This document shows positions 1 through 8,373 of a DNA stretch of 64,000 bases, in pieces. Position numbers and translations under genes: made by a program. The stretch's first letter is position 1; every line of letters starts with the position of its first letter. The notes beneath the pieces were generated by a model. That model was given only the letters and a program-made list of their open reading frames with translations. It did no database searches and had not been told where the DNA came from. The stretch is from Murimonas intestini (GTDB lineage: Bacteria; Bacillota; Clostridia; Lachnospirales; Lachnospiraceae), in contig QGGY01000002.1 in assembly GCA_003148945.1 (NCBI GenBank), forward strand, positions 62,001 to 126,000. Reading direction: 5' to 3'.

Positions 1-718
1 CTATCGGCTCCGTACATCCCATTGCCGGGATCAGCTCCCTGTCCAGTATTTCCACATACGTCTTATATTTTTTCAGATAATCCACAATTCCCAGCAGAGA
101 ATCACATTTAAGATAGAGAAGCTGCGATATCTCTTCATCCGGCTGGACAAGATCCGGCACCATGACAGCCTTCATTCCTGCTGCCGCTGCAGACCGTATA
201 CCATTCGGAGAATCCTCTACCGCCATTACCTCACAGGGCGGCAGCCCCAGGCTCTCGCAGGCCATTCTGTATATCTCCGGGTCCGGTTTGCTGTGCTCTA
301 CCATATCACCTGTCACTACCGCTTCAAAATAATCTGTGATCCCAGCTTCCTTCAGATGCCCCAGCACGCTTACCCTGCGCGAAGAACTGGCCAGGGCAAT
401 CCTTGTCCCGGCCTTTTTCAGATATTCCAGTATTTCATATACTCCGTCCTTTACAGGAAGTCCGTCCCTTGCTATTATCTCCCCAAAAGCTTTCGAGTTC
501 AGCTGCCTGAACCTGTCATAATCAAAATCCTCTCCGTACTTCTCCTGGAAATACAGCTGCGTATCATTTCTGTTCAGTCCAATGCAATCTTTAAGCGATG
601 CCTCAATATCCCCGGGAGCCTCCTCCATCAGGATGGCCGCCTCATTCCAGGCCTCCAGACAGATCCGCTCTGTGTCAAAGAGTACACCGTCCATATCGAA
701 TACTACTGCTTTTATCAT
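1..718 (-). CDS. HAD phosphatase (beta-phosphoglucomutase type) fused to UPF0597 L-cysteine desulfidase-like domain, 3' end outside window
   Basis: Read leftwards from the ATG at 716-718. Residues 1 to about 217 form a complete HAD subfamily IA phosphatase: the N-terminal DMDG motif holds nucleophile D8 and acid/base D10, followed by the usual cap, an ASSS motif II and a KPDPEIY motif. Instead of stopping, the frame stays open through 2-4 and continues YVEILDRELIPAMGCTEPI. PAxGCTEPI (about residues 231-239) is the N-terminal signature of the UPF0597 / serine dehydratase-like family (E. coli YhaM and archaeal L-cysteine desulfidase), whose Fe-S cysteines begin with this Cys. So the product is seen to be a two-domain polypeptide; the second domain is cut by the window edge. 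The HAD half probably dephosphorylates or isomerises a small sugar phosphate or similar metabolite. The role of the fusion is unknown. Confidence 0.8.
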   Translation of the reverse strand, partial: MIKAVVFDMDGVLFDTERICLEAWNEAAILMEEAPGDIEASLKDCIGLNRNDTQLYFQEKYGEDFDYDRFRQLNSKAFGEIIARDGLPVKDGVYEILEYLKKAGTRIALASSSRRVSVLGHLKEAGITDYFEAVVTGDMVEHSKPDPEIYRMACESLGLPPCEVMAVEDSPNGIRSAAAAGMKAVMVPDLVQPDEEISQLLYLKCDSLLGIVDYLKKYKTYVEILDRELIPAMGCTEPI

Positions 719-843
719 TCTTCTTCTCCTCTGTTACAATATTCCAACTAATGGGTACATTTTAACATAAATATCCTGGAAAGGAAATGGGTGCTGCATA
801 TTTTAAGCAGAAAACTGTTACAGAAAACTGCTGCTGCCTGCAG

Positions 844-895
844 AACAAACAGACCATCCGGCAGAGGTATAATCCTGCCGGATGGTCTGTTTGTT
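844..895 (-). terminator. Strong hairpin terminator downstream of the permease-prefix gene
   Basis: A perfect 21-bp stem (844-864 with 875-895) encloses a 10-nt loop. Read on the minus strand the 3' arm ends GTTTGTT. It lies just past the stop codon at 941. The rest of 719-940 shows no gene. Confidence 0.75.
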
Positions 896-940
896 TAAAT
901 GTCTGTTCTAATGTTTCTATTAATATTTATCTATATAATT

Positions 941-2014
941 CTATCTTCTTCTCCTGCTTCCTGTTCCGCCCAGGATCCCTTCCACCGCCCCGTACAGGAC
1001 ACCTGCAACTACCCATATCATCCATGAGCTTCCCCAACGTCCGGTGATAAAGCTGTAGCCCAGATAGATACATGTAATGACTGGCCAATACACACTTGAG
1101 ACCGCCTCAATCAGCCTGCTTTTCTCTTTTTTTTTATAATCATACTCATCCTCCTGCAGAAGCACCTTGTAACCGGTATTTCTTACACCTGCATAGATAA
1201 TGAGCCAGACGCCGACACCAACAAGGAGAAGCAGCGCAGCCACGCACACCAGGATACTCATGGAAGCATCCGGCAGCACAAGGGCAACTACACATACAGG
1301 CACTACACTGAGGATACACAGCACCACACCAAGCACAAGGCAGACTGTGAAACTGGCTTTAAACTCCTCCTGCTGTTCCCTCACATATGATTCTGTCTGA
1401 AAATCCAGATAAAACTTTTCAGTTTTCAGGCATTCATATTTGTTCATCCTCAGTCCGCTGAAGATGAAAATACCCACAGCAGCGGCTATCAGCAGGAACA
1501 AGAACCCAAGCCCCACGGTAAGCAGCGGCCCTGAGGATATCCATGAGAGAAGATTGTTGATGTCATCATCCCCTATTCCCCCGAAAATAATAAGCAGTAT
1601 GGGTGAACAAATGCACATAAGCACTCCCAGTCCTATCCTGATCCCAAATTTTCTCTGCTCCTCCATAAACTCTGTGGCAGCATCCATAGTCACATAAAAG
1701 CCTTCACTATTATATTCCCGTCCGCTCTCTCTGTCCTGGTCATATCTGTCATCATTTCCTCCGAATGCCTGCCGGTTCTGTCCGCGGTTTCCGGTGACAT
1801 ATGCATTAATACCCAGCTCAGCCGCCAGTTCTTCCAGATTTCCGAATTCTGAGATCACGATACCCACGGCCTCATTCTCAGTCTTCCCCTCCGCCTTAAG
1901 CTCATTGTACTTGTCTTCCATCATACTCAGAAGCTCTTCTTTTGCCTTTAATACCTCAGGCGTCCTTGGCAGCTGCATAAACATATTTTCCAGATATGTT
2001 TTAATTGTATCCAT
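941..2014 (-). CDS. Permease-prefix domain membrane protein, partner of PadR
   Basis: About 357 residues. The first 70 residues form a soluble helical permease-prefix / DUF1700-like domain (MDTIKTYLENMF start, then an FGNLEELAAELG helix). An acidic linker rich in D, R, N and G follows, then about six hydrophobic segments grouped as hairpins between residues 120 and 350. The chosen ATG (2012-2014) has GGAGG six bases upstream; an upstream in-frame Met has no such site. It starts 37 bases after the padR stop. PadR regulators paired with a prefix-domain membrane protein commonly control envelope-stress or drug-efflux functions, but no transport motif is visible, so the function is inferred from context only. 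Confidence 0.75.
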   Translation of the reverse strand: MDTIKTYLENMFMQLPRTPEVLKAKEELLSMMEDKYNELKAEGKTENEAVGIVISEFGNLEELAAELGINAYVTGNRGQNRQAFGGNDDRYDQDRESGREYNSEGFYVTMDAATEFMEEQRKFGIRIGLGVLMCICSPILLIIFGGIGDDDINNLLSWISSGPLLTVGLGFLFLLIAAAVGIFIFSGLRMNKYECLKTEKFYLDFQTESYVREQQEEFKASFTVCLVLGVVLCILSVVPVCVVALVLPDASMSILVCVAALLLLVGVGVWLIIYAGVRNTGYKVLLQEDEYDYKKKEKSRLIEAVSSVYWPVITCIYLGYSFITGRWGSSWMIWVVAGVLYGAVEGILGGTGSRRRR

Positions 2015-2051
2015 CTCTTCCTCCACTTCCCGCACAGCGGCCGGCAACGGC

Positions 2052-2378
2052 TCAATCCCTGCGTATAAATTTTTCCACTACTTCCTTTGTGAGTTCCCAC
2101 TCCTCACACTTTTCCCTGTAGTACTTTCTCCCCTCCTGGGTTATCTCATAATAGGTGCGGCGCTTCCCGTTTGTCTCACTCCCATAAAAGGAGGCTATGC
2201 AGCCATTTTTCTCCAGCCTTGTGAATGCGGAATACAGGGTAGTCTCTTTTATTATGTATTTTTCATTCGACAGCTCTTTAATTCTCCTTGAAATCTCATA
2301 TCCGTATGAAGGCCCATCCAGGAGCAGATACAGGATAATCGTATCATTATAACCACGAATTACGTCACTGCTTATCAA
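2052..2378 (-). CDS. PadR-family transcriptional regulator
   Basis: A winged-helix regulator of about 108 residues. The diagnostic PadR segment is LDGPSYGYEISRRI, followed by the recognition region TTLYSAFTRLEKNGCI and the wing ending YYEITQEGRKYY. I prefer the TTG start at 2376-2378 because a perfect AGGAGG lies seven bases upstream and family proteins usually begin close to this point. An ATG at 2397-2399 with a weaker AGGA would add seven residues (MKTGGGG). The gene is first in a two-gene unit with the membrane protein downstream. Its promoter is embedded in a 13-bp inverted repeat, so it is likely autorepressed and relieved by an unknown ligand. Confidence 0.85.
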   Translation of the reverse strand: MISSDVIRGYNDTIILYLLLDGPSYGYEISRRIKELSNEKYIIKETTLYSAFTRLEKNGCIASFYGSETNGKRRTYYEITQEGRKYYREKCEEWELTKEVVEKFIRRD

Positions 2379-2412
2379 TCCGCCGCCTCCTGTCTTCATT
2401 CTATTCCTACGC

Positions 2413-2471
2413 CTGTCGTACTATGTCTGTCGTAGTAATATAAAGATAGCACAATTACTACGACAGGTCAA
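2413..2471 (-). promoter_or_regulatory. padR promoter nested in an inverted-repeat operator
   Basis: On the minus strand there is a -35 TTGACC (2466-2471), a 17-base spacer and a -10 TATCTT (2443-2448). A perfect 13-bp inverted repeat, CTGTCGTAGTAAT (2427-2439) with its complement at 2454-2466, places one half-site in the spacer and the other just downstream of the -10. A third half-site, CTGTCGTA, occurs at 2413-2420, exactly 14 bases from the second. This is the layout expected for PadR autoregulation. Confidence 0.7.
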
Positions 2472-2501
2472 GTAATATTTTATTAGTATTGCCGCAGTAC
2501 A

Positions 2502-2547
2502 AAAAGGCCATTGCTTCAGCAGATACGCCTGCTTCACAATAGCCTTT
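2502..2547 (-). terminator. Terminator of the CoA-transferase operon
   Basis: Arms at 2502-2513 and 2537-2547 pair with one mismatch (AAGGCCATTG against CAATAGCCTT). Read on the minus strand the hairpin ends in a run of five T. It lies 23 bases beyond the stop of the CoA-transferase gene. Confidence 0.65.
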
Positions 2548-2569
2548 ATCTATTATCTATAACCGTTAT

Positions 2570-3784
2570 CTAAATTACCTTCTTTTTTTTCAGCTGTTCT
2601 ATTTCACCTGAGCTAAGTCCCAAAATCCCCTGGTACACTTCCAGATTGTTCTCCCCCAGCCCCGGCGACGGCTCATATTCAATATGGTTCCTGCTCATCC
2701 GCGGGGCAAATCCGGGAATCTTGACCTTGCCTCTTACGGGATGGTCGATTTCAACTATCATCCCTCTTTCCTGATACTGAGGATCATTTGTGATATCCGA
2801 CGCATCAAGGAGGGCTCCCGCCGGAACATCTGCTTTACACAGGATATCCATAGCCTCCTGCTTCGTATGCAGCGCACACCATGCCTTTATGGCTTCATCA
2901 CATTTTTCTTTATGACGGTATCTGCTCTGAGGTGTGGCCATATCTGGATCCTTCAGCAGATCTTCCCTTCCGATGGCCCGGCACAGGTTTGTCCAATGGC
3001 TGCTTCCCGGTGACCGGCTGCAGTAAATATGCACATAATCATTGCTTCCAAAAGGCCGGCAGGGATAAGTATCTGACGGGGCCACATCTTCCAGCGGCAT
3101 TCCATTTCCCACCCGCCTGGGAGGTCTGCCAGTATTATAATAAGGTTCCCAGCTGGAGCGCGACAATCCGATCATAAAGTCCTGCATGGCAATGTCTATC
3201 CTCTGGCCGCCGCCCTCACGCTCTCTCTGTAAAAGCGCAGCTATGATGCTTAATCCCATCATGATCCCGGTTCCTGAATCTGCCACAGAAATACCTGCTT
3301 TAACCGGCATATCAGGCAGGCCTGTGGCAGCCACAAGACCTCCCGTGTGGGTCGCGATGGGATCAAACGCCGGATAATCTGCATACGGCCCGTCCTGTGC
3401 GAAACCTTTCAGGCTTGCATAGATAATTTCCGGATTTATTTCCCTGCATACATCATAAGAGAGCCCCAGCCTGTCCATGCTTCCCGGCCCCATATTTTCA
3501 ATGATCACATCACATTTAATTAACAGCTTCTTCAGGAGCGCAAGGCCTTCAGGCGTCTTTGCATTGCATGTAACAGACTTCTTGTTCATATTCATGATAA
3601 GGAAGCCATATGTATCCGCATCCGGCTCTTCTACAGAATAACGTCCCTGCTCACCCTTCCCCGGCCTCTCCACTTTCAGTACTTCCGCTCCCAGCCAGGC
3701 CAGTGTCTCAGTACATACAGTCCCTGATTCAAATTGTGTCATATCTAATATACGGTATCCGCTTAATGGTCCTTTACACGCCAT
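2570..3784 (-). CDS. Class III (CaiB/BaiF) CoA-transferase
   Basis: 404 residues, the usual family length. The N-terminal LSGYRILDMTQFESG and LGAEVLKVERPGKGEQ motifs are typical of family III transferases that move CoA between carboxylic acids. The catalytic Asp that forms the mixed anhydride falls at D169 (VADSGTG), the same number as in formyl-CoA transferase. ATG at 3782-3784; the frame overlaps the upstream dehydratase-like subunit by 11 bases, implying translational coupling. As last gene of the operon it probably activates the carboxylate substrate of the two dehydratase-like subunits, as FldA or HadA do for aryl- and alkyl-lactates. The substrate is unknown. Bile-acid BaiF is a relative, but no other bai gene is present. 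Confidence 0.88.
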   Translation of the reverse strand: MACKGPLSGYRILDMTQFESGTVCTETLAWLGAEVLKVERPGKGEQGRYSVEEPDADTYGFLIMNMNKKSVTCNAKTPEGLALLKKLLIKCDVIIENMGPGSMDRLGLSYDVCREINPEIIYASLKGFAQDGPYADYPAFDPIATHTGGLVAATGLPDMPVKAGISVADSGTGIMMGLSIIAALLQREREGGGQRIDIAMQDFMIGLSRSSWEPYYNTGRPPRRVGNGMPLEDVAPSDTYPCRPFGSNDYVHIYCSRSPGSSHWTNLCRAIGREDLLKDPDMATPQSRYRHKEKCDEAIKAWCALHTKQEAMDILCKADVPAGALLDASDITNDPQYQERGMIVEIDHPVRGKVKIPGFAPRMSRNHIEYEPSPGLGENNLEVYQGILGLSSGEIEQLKKKKVI

Positions 3785-5165
3785 TTTCCACTCCCTCCTT
3801 TCCCAGATTGCCGTGAGTCTCAGAACAGGACGTATCCGGCCCGTCCTTTATGACCCGCTTTTCAATAAAGTCCTCAACCAGACATGTCATAGACCCCGCG
3901 TCCCATTTTCTCGCATCTACAGGGTCGGCTTTAAAAAGCAGCACCGGTATACCTGCGTCCTCCAGTGTCTTTTTTATAAAGTAGCTCCCTTCTACAGCCT
4001 GCATACAATTCTCCGGTACCATGTATACAACACCGTCTATATCATTTTGACGTGCCTGCTGAAGATACCACTGGCTGTTCCAGGGCGGCATATGGAGAAA
4101 GTCCTCCATTCCGATATATCTGGCTGCCAGAGCGCGCAAAGGGTCTTCCTCCACATGGTTGCGGATATATGCGTCCGCCCCCATTGCCAGATACATACTC
4201 CAGACAAACACTGCGCCATACTTTTTTTCAAACCGCTGGTAAAAGCTGAAATCATGCCAGATTCCACGCCCTATCCACATCAGGCGGTACCTTTCTCCAG
4301 GTACGGCGGCCTCCTTATTGTCTGCCAGCTCCTTAATCTCTTCATACAGGCCCCTGGCATGATCCGCCGCCCATCTTGTCCCTCTCTGCCACTGAGCCTG
4401 CATCACCGCATTTATGGTATCTACTACCGTCACCGGCACAGGATGCGAGGCAGCTATCAGATCCCGGATCTTCCTGTACCACCCCTCCTGTTCATTAATG
4501 AGGTTCATCACCCCGATGAGCCGGTTCTTATCAAACATCTTCCCCGTTTTCATCTCCAGAAAACGGATCAGTTCTTTAAGCTCCTCCACAGCCATATCCA
4601 GTCTGTCTTTATCGTAGAGTTCCTCCCAATTATCAGCAGCCATTTCATACCATCCGCCTGGTGTTTTGTCCGGCACGGTATTTTCCATTGCATAAAAATC
4701 TGCTCCATGCCGCCTGGCAAACAGTTCAAATATTTTCCCCTGACAGTCACATGTAAGACGTGTAATTGCCAGCGTTGGTGAGGGAAGGCCTCCCCACGGC
4801 CCCAGGGGCTTTCCCTCAGGATCCGTTTTATGGTCATCCGGGTCAAGGCTCTCAGCAAAAGCAGTTGCACAGTAACTGCACAAGTCATCCCGATAGCCTT
4901 CTTTCTTTAAAAGGCCATAATATTTAGGCGTCATGCGCTTAGCCCCGCAGATTGCCGCCCACCACTGGTTGACTACAAAAGGTATATCCATGGTGCGCAG
5001 AACCTCCATAGGCACATCTGCATTCAGATATGCAAAGTGCTCACCATCCTCCACTCTTTTTTTCAGCTTAAAAAACCATTCCTTTTGGTACGCCCCCGCA
5101 GCTGCAGTTGCCTTCAGTTTTTTTACAGCCTTTGATTTTGTTGCCCCCTGCCCGTTTACTTCCAT
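3774..5165 (-). CDS. 2-hydroxyacyl-CoA dehydratase / benzoyl-CoA reductase-family subunit with cluster cysteines
   Basis: 463 residues. It matches the HgdA/HgdB-BcrB/C superfamily: VPMEVLRTMDIPFV, then VNQWWAAICGAKR, and a C-terminal half with DGVVYMVPENC and LEDAGIPVLLFKAD. Cysteines stand where [4Fe-4S] ligands are expected: C96/C99 (LCSYC), C139/C141 (LTCDC) and C387 (ENC). An Ala/Lys-rich extension of about 25 residues precedes the core. Relatives remove water from (R)-2-hydroxyacyl-CoA or reduce aryl-CoA using one electron delivered by an ATPase activator (HgdC/FldI). No such activator is in this window, so it would have to act in trans. It overlaps both neighbours by about ten bases. 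Substrate not predictable. Confidence 0.82.
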   Translation of the reverse strand: MEVNGQGATKSKAVKKLKATAAAGAYQKEWFFKLKKRVEDGEHFAYLNADVPMEVLRTMDIPFVVNQWWAAICGAKRMTPKYYGLLKKEGYRDDLCSYCATAFAESLDPDDHKTDPEGKPLGPWGGLPSPTLAITRLTCDCQGKIFELFARRHGADFYAMENTVPDKTPGGWYEMAADNWEELYDKDRLDMAVEELKELIRFLEMKTGKMFDKNRLIGVMNLINEQEGWYRKIRDLIAASHPVPVTVVDTINAVMQAQWQRGTRWAADHARGLYEEIKELADNKEAAVPGERYRLMWIGRGIWHDFSFYQRFEKKYGAVFVWSMYLAMGADAYIRNHVEEDPLRALAARYIGMEDFLHMPPWNSQWYLQQARQNDIDGVVYMVPENCMQAVEGSYFIKKTLEDAGIPVLLFKADPVDARKWDAGSMTCLVEDFIEKRVIKDGPDTSCSETHGNLGKEGVENGV

Positions 5166-6328
5166 TTTTCTGCCGCCTCCCGAATCCTCTCTTCCAACTC
5201 TTCATTCTTCCCGCATGGCCATTGCATTTTCGCAAAGCAGGCTGTCTTGATTCCCCTGGCCTCCAGGCTCTTTTTCTGTTCCGGATAATCCCAGCTGGCA
5301 GCTTCTTCATAGATATTGTTATAGAAAAAAACAGCCTGTGCGCCTGTCCTGTCGGCCTGCCTGTTTATAGCCTCCACTCTCTGGCTGACAAATGCTTTCT
5401 TACTGCTGAATTCACGCATCATATAACAGTCAGCTGCCCCGCGCACAGCCCCATATTCTGTCATAAAGTCCCTGTCATAGAAGCGGTCTCCCCAGTCATG
5501 GTCTTCTCCCACAATAACACAGCCGCAATTCTCCACCATATCATACAATTCTGTATCTTCCTGGACACTGCCTGTATAAAACACCCGTATCCCATCCAGT
5601 GACGGCCATTCCTCTGCTTCCTTCACAACTTCTTCCACCAGTTTCAGATGTTCTTCTCTCTCCATAAAAAATGCACTGCCAATGATCACAAGTGCTTCGC
5701 TTCCGCTGATATGTACCTCCCCACCGTGGCGCAGCCTCCCCATACGGCGCAGCGCTTCCCTGTCCCGGTTACACAGCTTTGCTGCCGTTTCCACCGCCTT
5801 TTCACTGAGAGGGGACCCGGACCACTTCTCTATGGTTTTCATAAACTTCTGCATTATAAACTCATTTCTCTCCTGATGCAGCCTGTTCCGTGTAAACAGC
5901 CAGTCAATAAAAGCCATTTCAGGCAGAGGCCTTTCAGGCTCCACACGGTGCAGCTCCCTCAGATACAGATACAGGCGTATAATTACATCTGTACTGTTGG
6001 AGACAGCCAGGGCGTCTATTTCCCGTGCATAAGTTCCGTCTGCAATTTTTTCAAATTTAGCACGCATCATGGGGTCAAAAGCATACTCCAAAAAACGCTC
6101 CGCCTCTGGCAGGCATTCTTTTGGGGCTGCATAAATACGGACAGGCAGCATACCGGCGGCTATAATATATTCATCAGGCACATCTGCTCCCAGTTCACCC
6201 ACGACTTTTCTGCCCTGCATCCTCCATTTTTCAGATGCCGCTTCTCTATTGTCATAATATTCCTTCAATTTTCTAAATGCACTGCTGCTCAGGGCACACT
6301 TCCTGATTCCCATACTGCTCACACCCAT
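5156..6328 (-). CDS. 2-hydroxyacyl-CoA dehydratase-family partner subunit lacking the usual cluster cysteines
   Basis: 390 residues. Family landmarks are present in order: VPDEYIIAAGMLPVRIY near residues 50-66, DALAVSNSTDVIIRLYLYLREL, then IRVFYTGSVQEDTELYDMVE and the C-terminal SWDYPEQKKSLEARGI. At the three places where family members usually carry an Fe-S ligand Cys I see NSTD, EDHDWGDR and YNNIYEE instead. The remaining cysteines lie elsewhere. This subunit may therefore bind no cluster and serve as a structural or substrate-binding partner of the neighbouring cysteine-bearing subunit. ATG at 6326-6328 preceded by AAAGAGA. It overlaps the next gene by ten bases and follows the alpha/beta hydrolase by 20. 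Confidence 0.78.
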   Translation of the reverse strand: MGVSSMGIRKCALSSSAFRKLKEYYDNREAASEKWRMQGRKVVGELGADVPDEYIIAAGMLPVRIYAAPKECLPEAERFLEYAFDPMMRAKFEKIADGTYAREIDALAVSNSTDVIIRLYLYLRELHRVEPERPLPEMAFIDWLFTRNRLHQERNEFIMQKFMKTIEKWSGSPLSEKAVETAAKLCNRDREALRRMGRLRHGGEVHISGSEALVIIGSAFFMEREEHLKLVEEVVKEAEEWPSLDGIRVFYTGSVQEDTELYDMVENCGCVIVGEDHDWGDRFYDRDFMTEYGAVRGAADCYMMREFSSKKAFVSQRVEAINRQADRTGAQAVFFYNNIYEEAASWDYPEQKKSLEARGIKTACFAKMQWPCGKNEELEERIREAAEKWK

Positions 6329-6348
6329 TCTCTTTTTGCTATTAACCT

Positions 6349-7200
6349 TTATGCCTTCTTACTTAAAAACAACAGTATCTCATCCCTTACATCCTCTTTC
6401 CATTCAGGGTCATAGGCTACTCCATGATCTCCCGACTGATAAAAGATCGTCTTCGCATCCGGAACCGAGCAGGCTGAACGTAGCATAGCCCTCACAGATA
6501 CGATCTCATCCTGCACACCTGCTATCATCAGCATCGGCACATGTATTGTCTTTAGCTTCTCTGCCAGATCGTCTTCTGTATCAATCCACGCAAAAGCAAT
6601 CCTGGGACGGATACGCATTTCTTCAGGAGACATTTCCATCCATTCTTCTACCCGCTGCTCGTATCTCTTCTTTTCCGCTTCTATATCCTCCGGCGGGATC
6701 TTGCTCCAGTCCGGCTCCCAGGATCTGGCTATTTCCGCTTTCAGCTCTGGATCGTCAGCGGCCTGTATGGTCCGCTCCCGGGCAAAAGATGTCTGTTTAT
6801 CATTCAGATCCCCGTTCAGGTAATGCGGCCCGCACACAATTGCCACAAATCCTTTTAACACCTCAGGATGGCGGTCTGCCAAATGCCAGCCCACGCCGCT
6901 TCCGTGTGACAGGCCCATATAAATATATTTTTCTGCTCCTATATATTTTCCAAATTCGTAGATATCGTCTGCCCAGATGTTATACCATTCCATTCCATAA
7001 TCTGTTGTCACATGGGTAGATTTCCAGTGACCTCTCAAGGTGACCGTATAGAGATGGTATCCATAATCCGCCAGATAATATGGCCATTTTTTATTGTCAG
7101 GATGCTTAAAATCCCCTCCGGAAGCCGTGATCACCACCTTATCACCGCTCCCGAATTCATCATAGTACAAAGATACCCCATTTACATTTGCATATGGCAT
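6349..7200 (-). CDS. Alpha/beta hydrolase
   Basis: 283 residues, cytoplasmic, no signal peptide. The fold is shown by an oxyanion-region SGGD near residue 28, the nucleophile elbow GLSHG with S98, acid D231 (AGVQDEIV) and His H259 (SGDHGV), which make a complete catalytic triad. A lid-like acidic helical insertion spans about residues 130-195. The start codon overlaps the stop of the upstream CapA-like gene by one base (TAATG), a classic coupled arrangement. In context it probably cleaves an ester, amide or C-C bond of the imported compound to free the acid that the CoA-transferase then activates. It could instead be a haloperoxidase-like or lactone hydrolase; the sequence does not decide. 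Confidence 0.82.
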   Translation of the reverse strand: MPYANVNGVSLYYDEFGSGDKVVITASGGDFKHPDNKKWPYYLADYGYHLYTVTLRGHWKSTHVTTDYGMEWYNIWADDIYEFGKYIGAEKYIYMGLSHGSGVGWHLADRHPEVLKGFVAIVCGPHYLNGDLNDKQTSFARERTIQAADDPELKAEIARSWEPDWSKIPPEDIEAEKKRYEQRVEEWMEMSPEEMRIRPRIAFAWIDTEDDLAEKLKTIHVPMLMIAGVQDEIVSVRAMLRSACSVPDAKTIFYQSGDHGVAYDPEWKEDVRDEILLFLSKKA

Positions 7201-8357
7201 TAAAATCCCTCCCTTTCCTCTGCTATTATTTCATTATCATCCCATCTGTAGGACGCATTCAGCCCTGCCTTTTGTGTAATATCGTCCAGATATCTAAAAA
7301 CATCTTCTGCCCCACTGCCCTTTTTTACAATTCTGGTAACACCATCCCGGCCGACAATTGCAGGCATACATCTGACCTCAGCTATTTTTTTATCCCTGAT
7401 TATACATTTTGCCAAAATCGTATTTACAGCTTCAGGATGAAATGGATAAGTGGGATAATCCGGGTCCGGTACAAATCCAAAACGTTCTATCCTTTTTTCT
7501 GCCCATCCTTTCGGATCAAAAACATCATTCTTTTTTGCAGCTTTCCCAAATTCATAGTCCGGCCCCAGGGACGGCACCCAGGCAACTCCATTACCCAGAC
7601 CGTGGAATATTGCTTTACCTTTGTAAAATTCTATCCCGTGCAGAATGTGGGCATGTGAACTTAAGATCAGGTCAGCGCCCGCATCTATTGCCGCATGAGA
7701 TACAACTGCCTCGTAGTCAGCCAGCTGCACCGGTTTGTGTACAATACCCTTATGAAAGTATACAATAACCAGATCACATTCCTTTTTTAGCCCACTGACA
7801 TCAGCTTTCATCCATTCCAGGGATTCCAGGTCAGGAAATGTATATATCTTTTCCGGAGGCCCGCCCGGATTGGCCACATCTCCCAGCTCATATTTTGTAA
7901 TAATCTTTACGTAAGCGCATCCCGCCTTGTCCTCCCCGGCATATGTCACTTTAGGCCCTGTGCAGTTATAATTCAGCACTCCTATCCTGCATCCGTTTTT
8001 TTCAATAAGGGCAGGCTTCCTGGCTTCCTGCAGATTATTACCAGCGCCGGCATGTAGCAGCCCATTAGCATCCAGCCATCCGAGCGTATCTTCAATCCCC
8101 TCCTCTTTGGCGTCGTACAGGTGATTGCCCGCCAAAGTCAATATATCCATGCAGTCTGCCAGCGGCTCCAGCCGCCAGGGCTCCCTGTACAGTCCCTCCA
8201 TCACTTCACACCGTGTGGTGTAGGGTACTTCCAGCTGCCCGATCCGGATGTCTGCCTCCTTTAATGCAGGCCTTACCCCCTCCATAAATTTAGGGGAATC
8301 CTCTCCCAGGATAATATCGCCAAGAGCCAGCAATACAAATTCATTTTTGTTTTCCAT
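7200..8357 (-). CDS. CapA-family (PGA_cap) metallophosphoesterase-like protein, cytoplasmic
   Basis: 385 residues. Metal-site motifs of the calcineurin-like CapA family are present: D14 (ALGDIILGED), E43, N78-H79 (LAGNH), H202 (VYFHKG) and H235/H237 (SSHAHILHG). Characterised CapA/PgsA proteins are membrane-anchored and act in poly-gamma-glutamate capsule synthesis. This one has no signal peptide or membrane segment and sits between a peptide-type importer and a hydrolase, so an intracellular phosphoesterase, phosphodiesterase or peptide-processing role is more likely. It ends by sharing a base with the hydrolase start. The substrate is unknown. Confidence 0.8.
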   Translation of the reverse strand: MENKNEFVLLALGDIILGEDSPKFMEGVRPALKEADIRIGQLEVPYTTRCEVMEGLYREPWRLEPLADCMDILTLAGNHLYDAKEEGIEDTLGWLDANGLLHAGAGNNLQEARKPALIEKNGCRIGVLNYNCTGPKVTYAGEDKAGCAYVKIITKYELGDVANPGGPPEKIYTFPDLESLEWMKADVSGLKKECDLVIVYFHKGIVHKPVQLADYEAVVSHAAIDAGADLILSSHAHILHGIEFYKGKAIFHGLGNGVAWVPSLGPDYEFGKAAKKNDVFDPKGWAEKRIERFGFVPDPDYPTYPFHPEAVNTILAKCIIRDKKIAEVRCMPAIVGRDGVTRIVKKGSGAEDVFRYLDDITQKAGLNASYRWDDNEIIAEEREGF

Positions 8358-8373
8358 TTCATAAAATCCCCCT

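Noticed and set aside
719-843. Short plus-strand frames left of the first terminator
   Set aside because: No ribosome binding sites, and they overlap either the HAD gene in antisense or the terminator stem.
3813-4781. Plus-strand frame of 322 codons across the dehydratase-like gene
   Set aside because: Antisense shadow; Cys/His-rich random composition and no binding site. The minus strand has clear family motifs.
2570-6328. Part of a bile-acid 7-dehydroxylation (bai) operon
   Set aside because: Only a BaiF-type CoA-transferase is shared; no baiB, baiCD, baiE, baiA, baiG or baiH gene is present, and the neighbours are dehydratase-family subunits.
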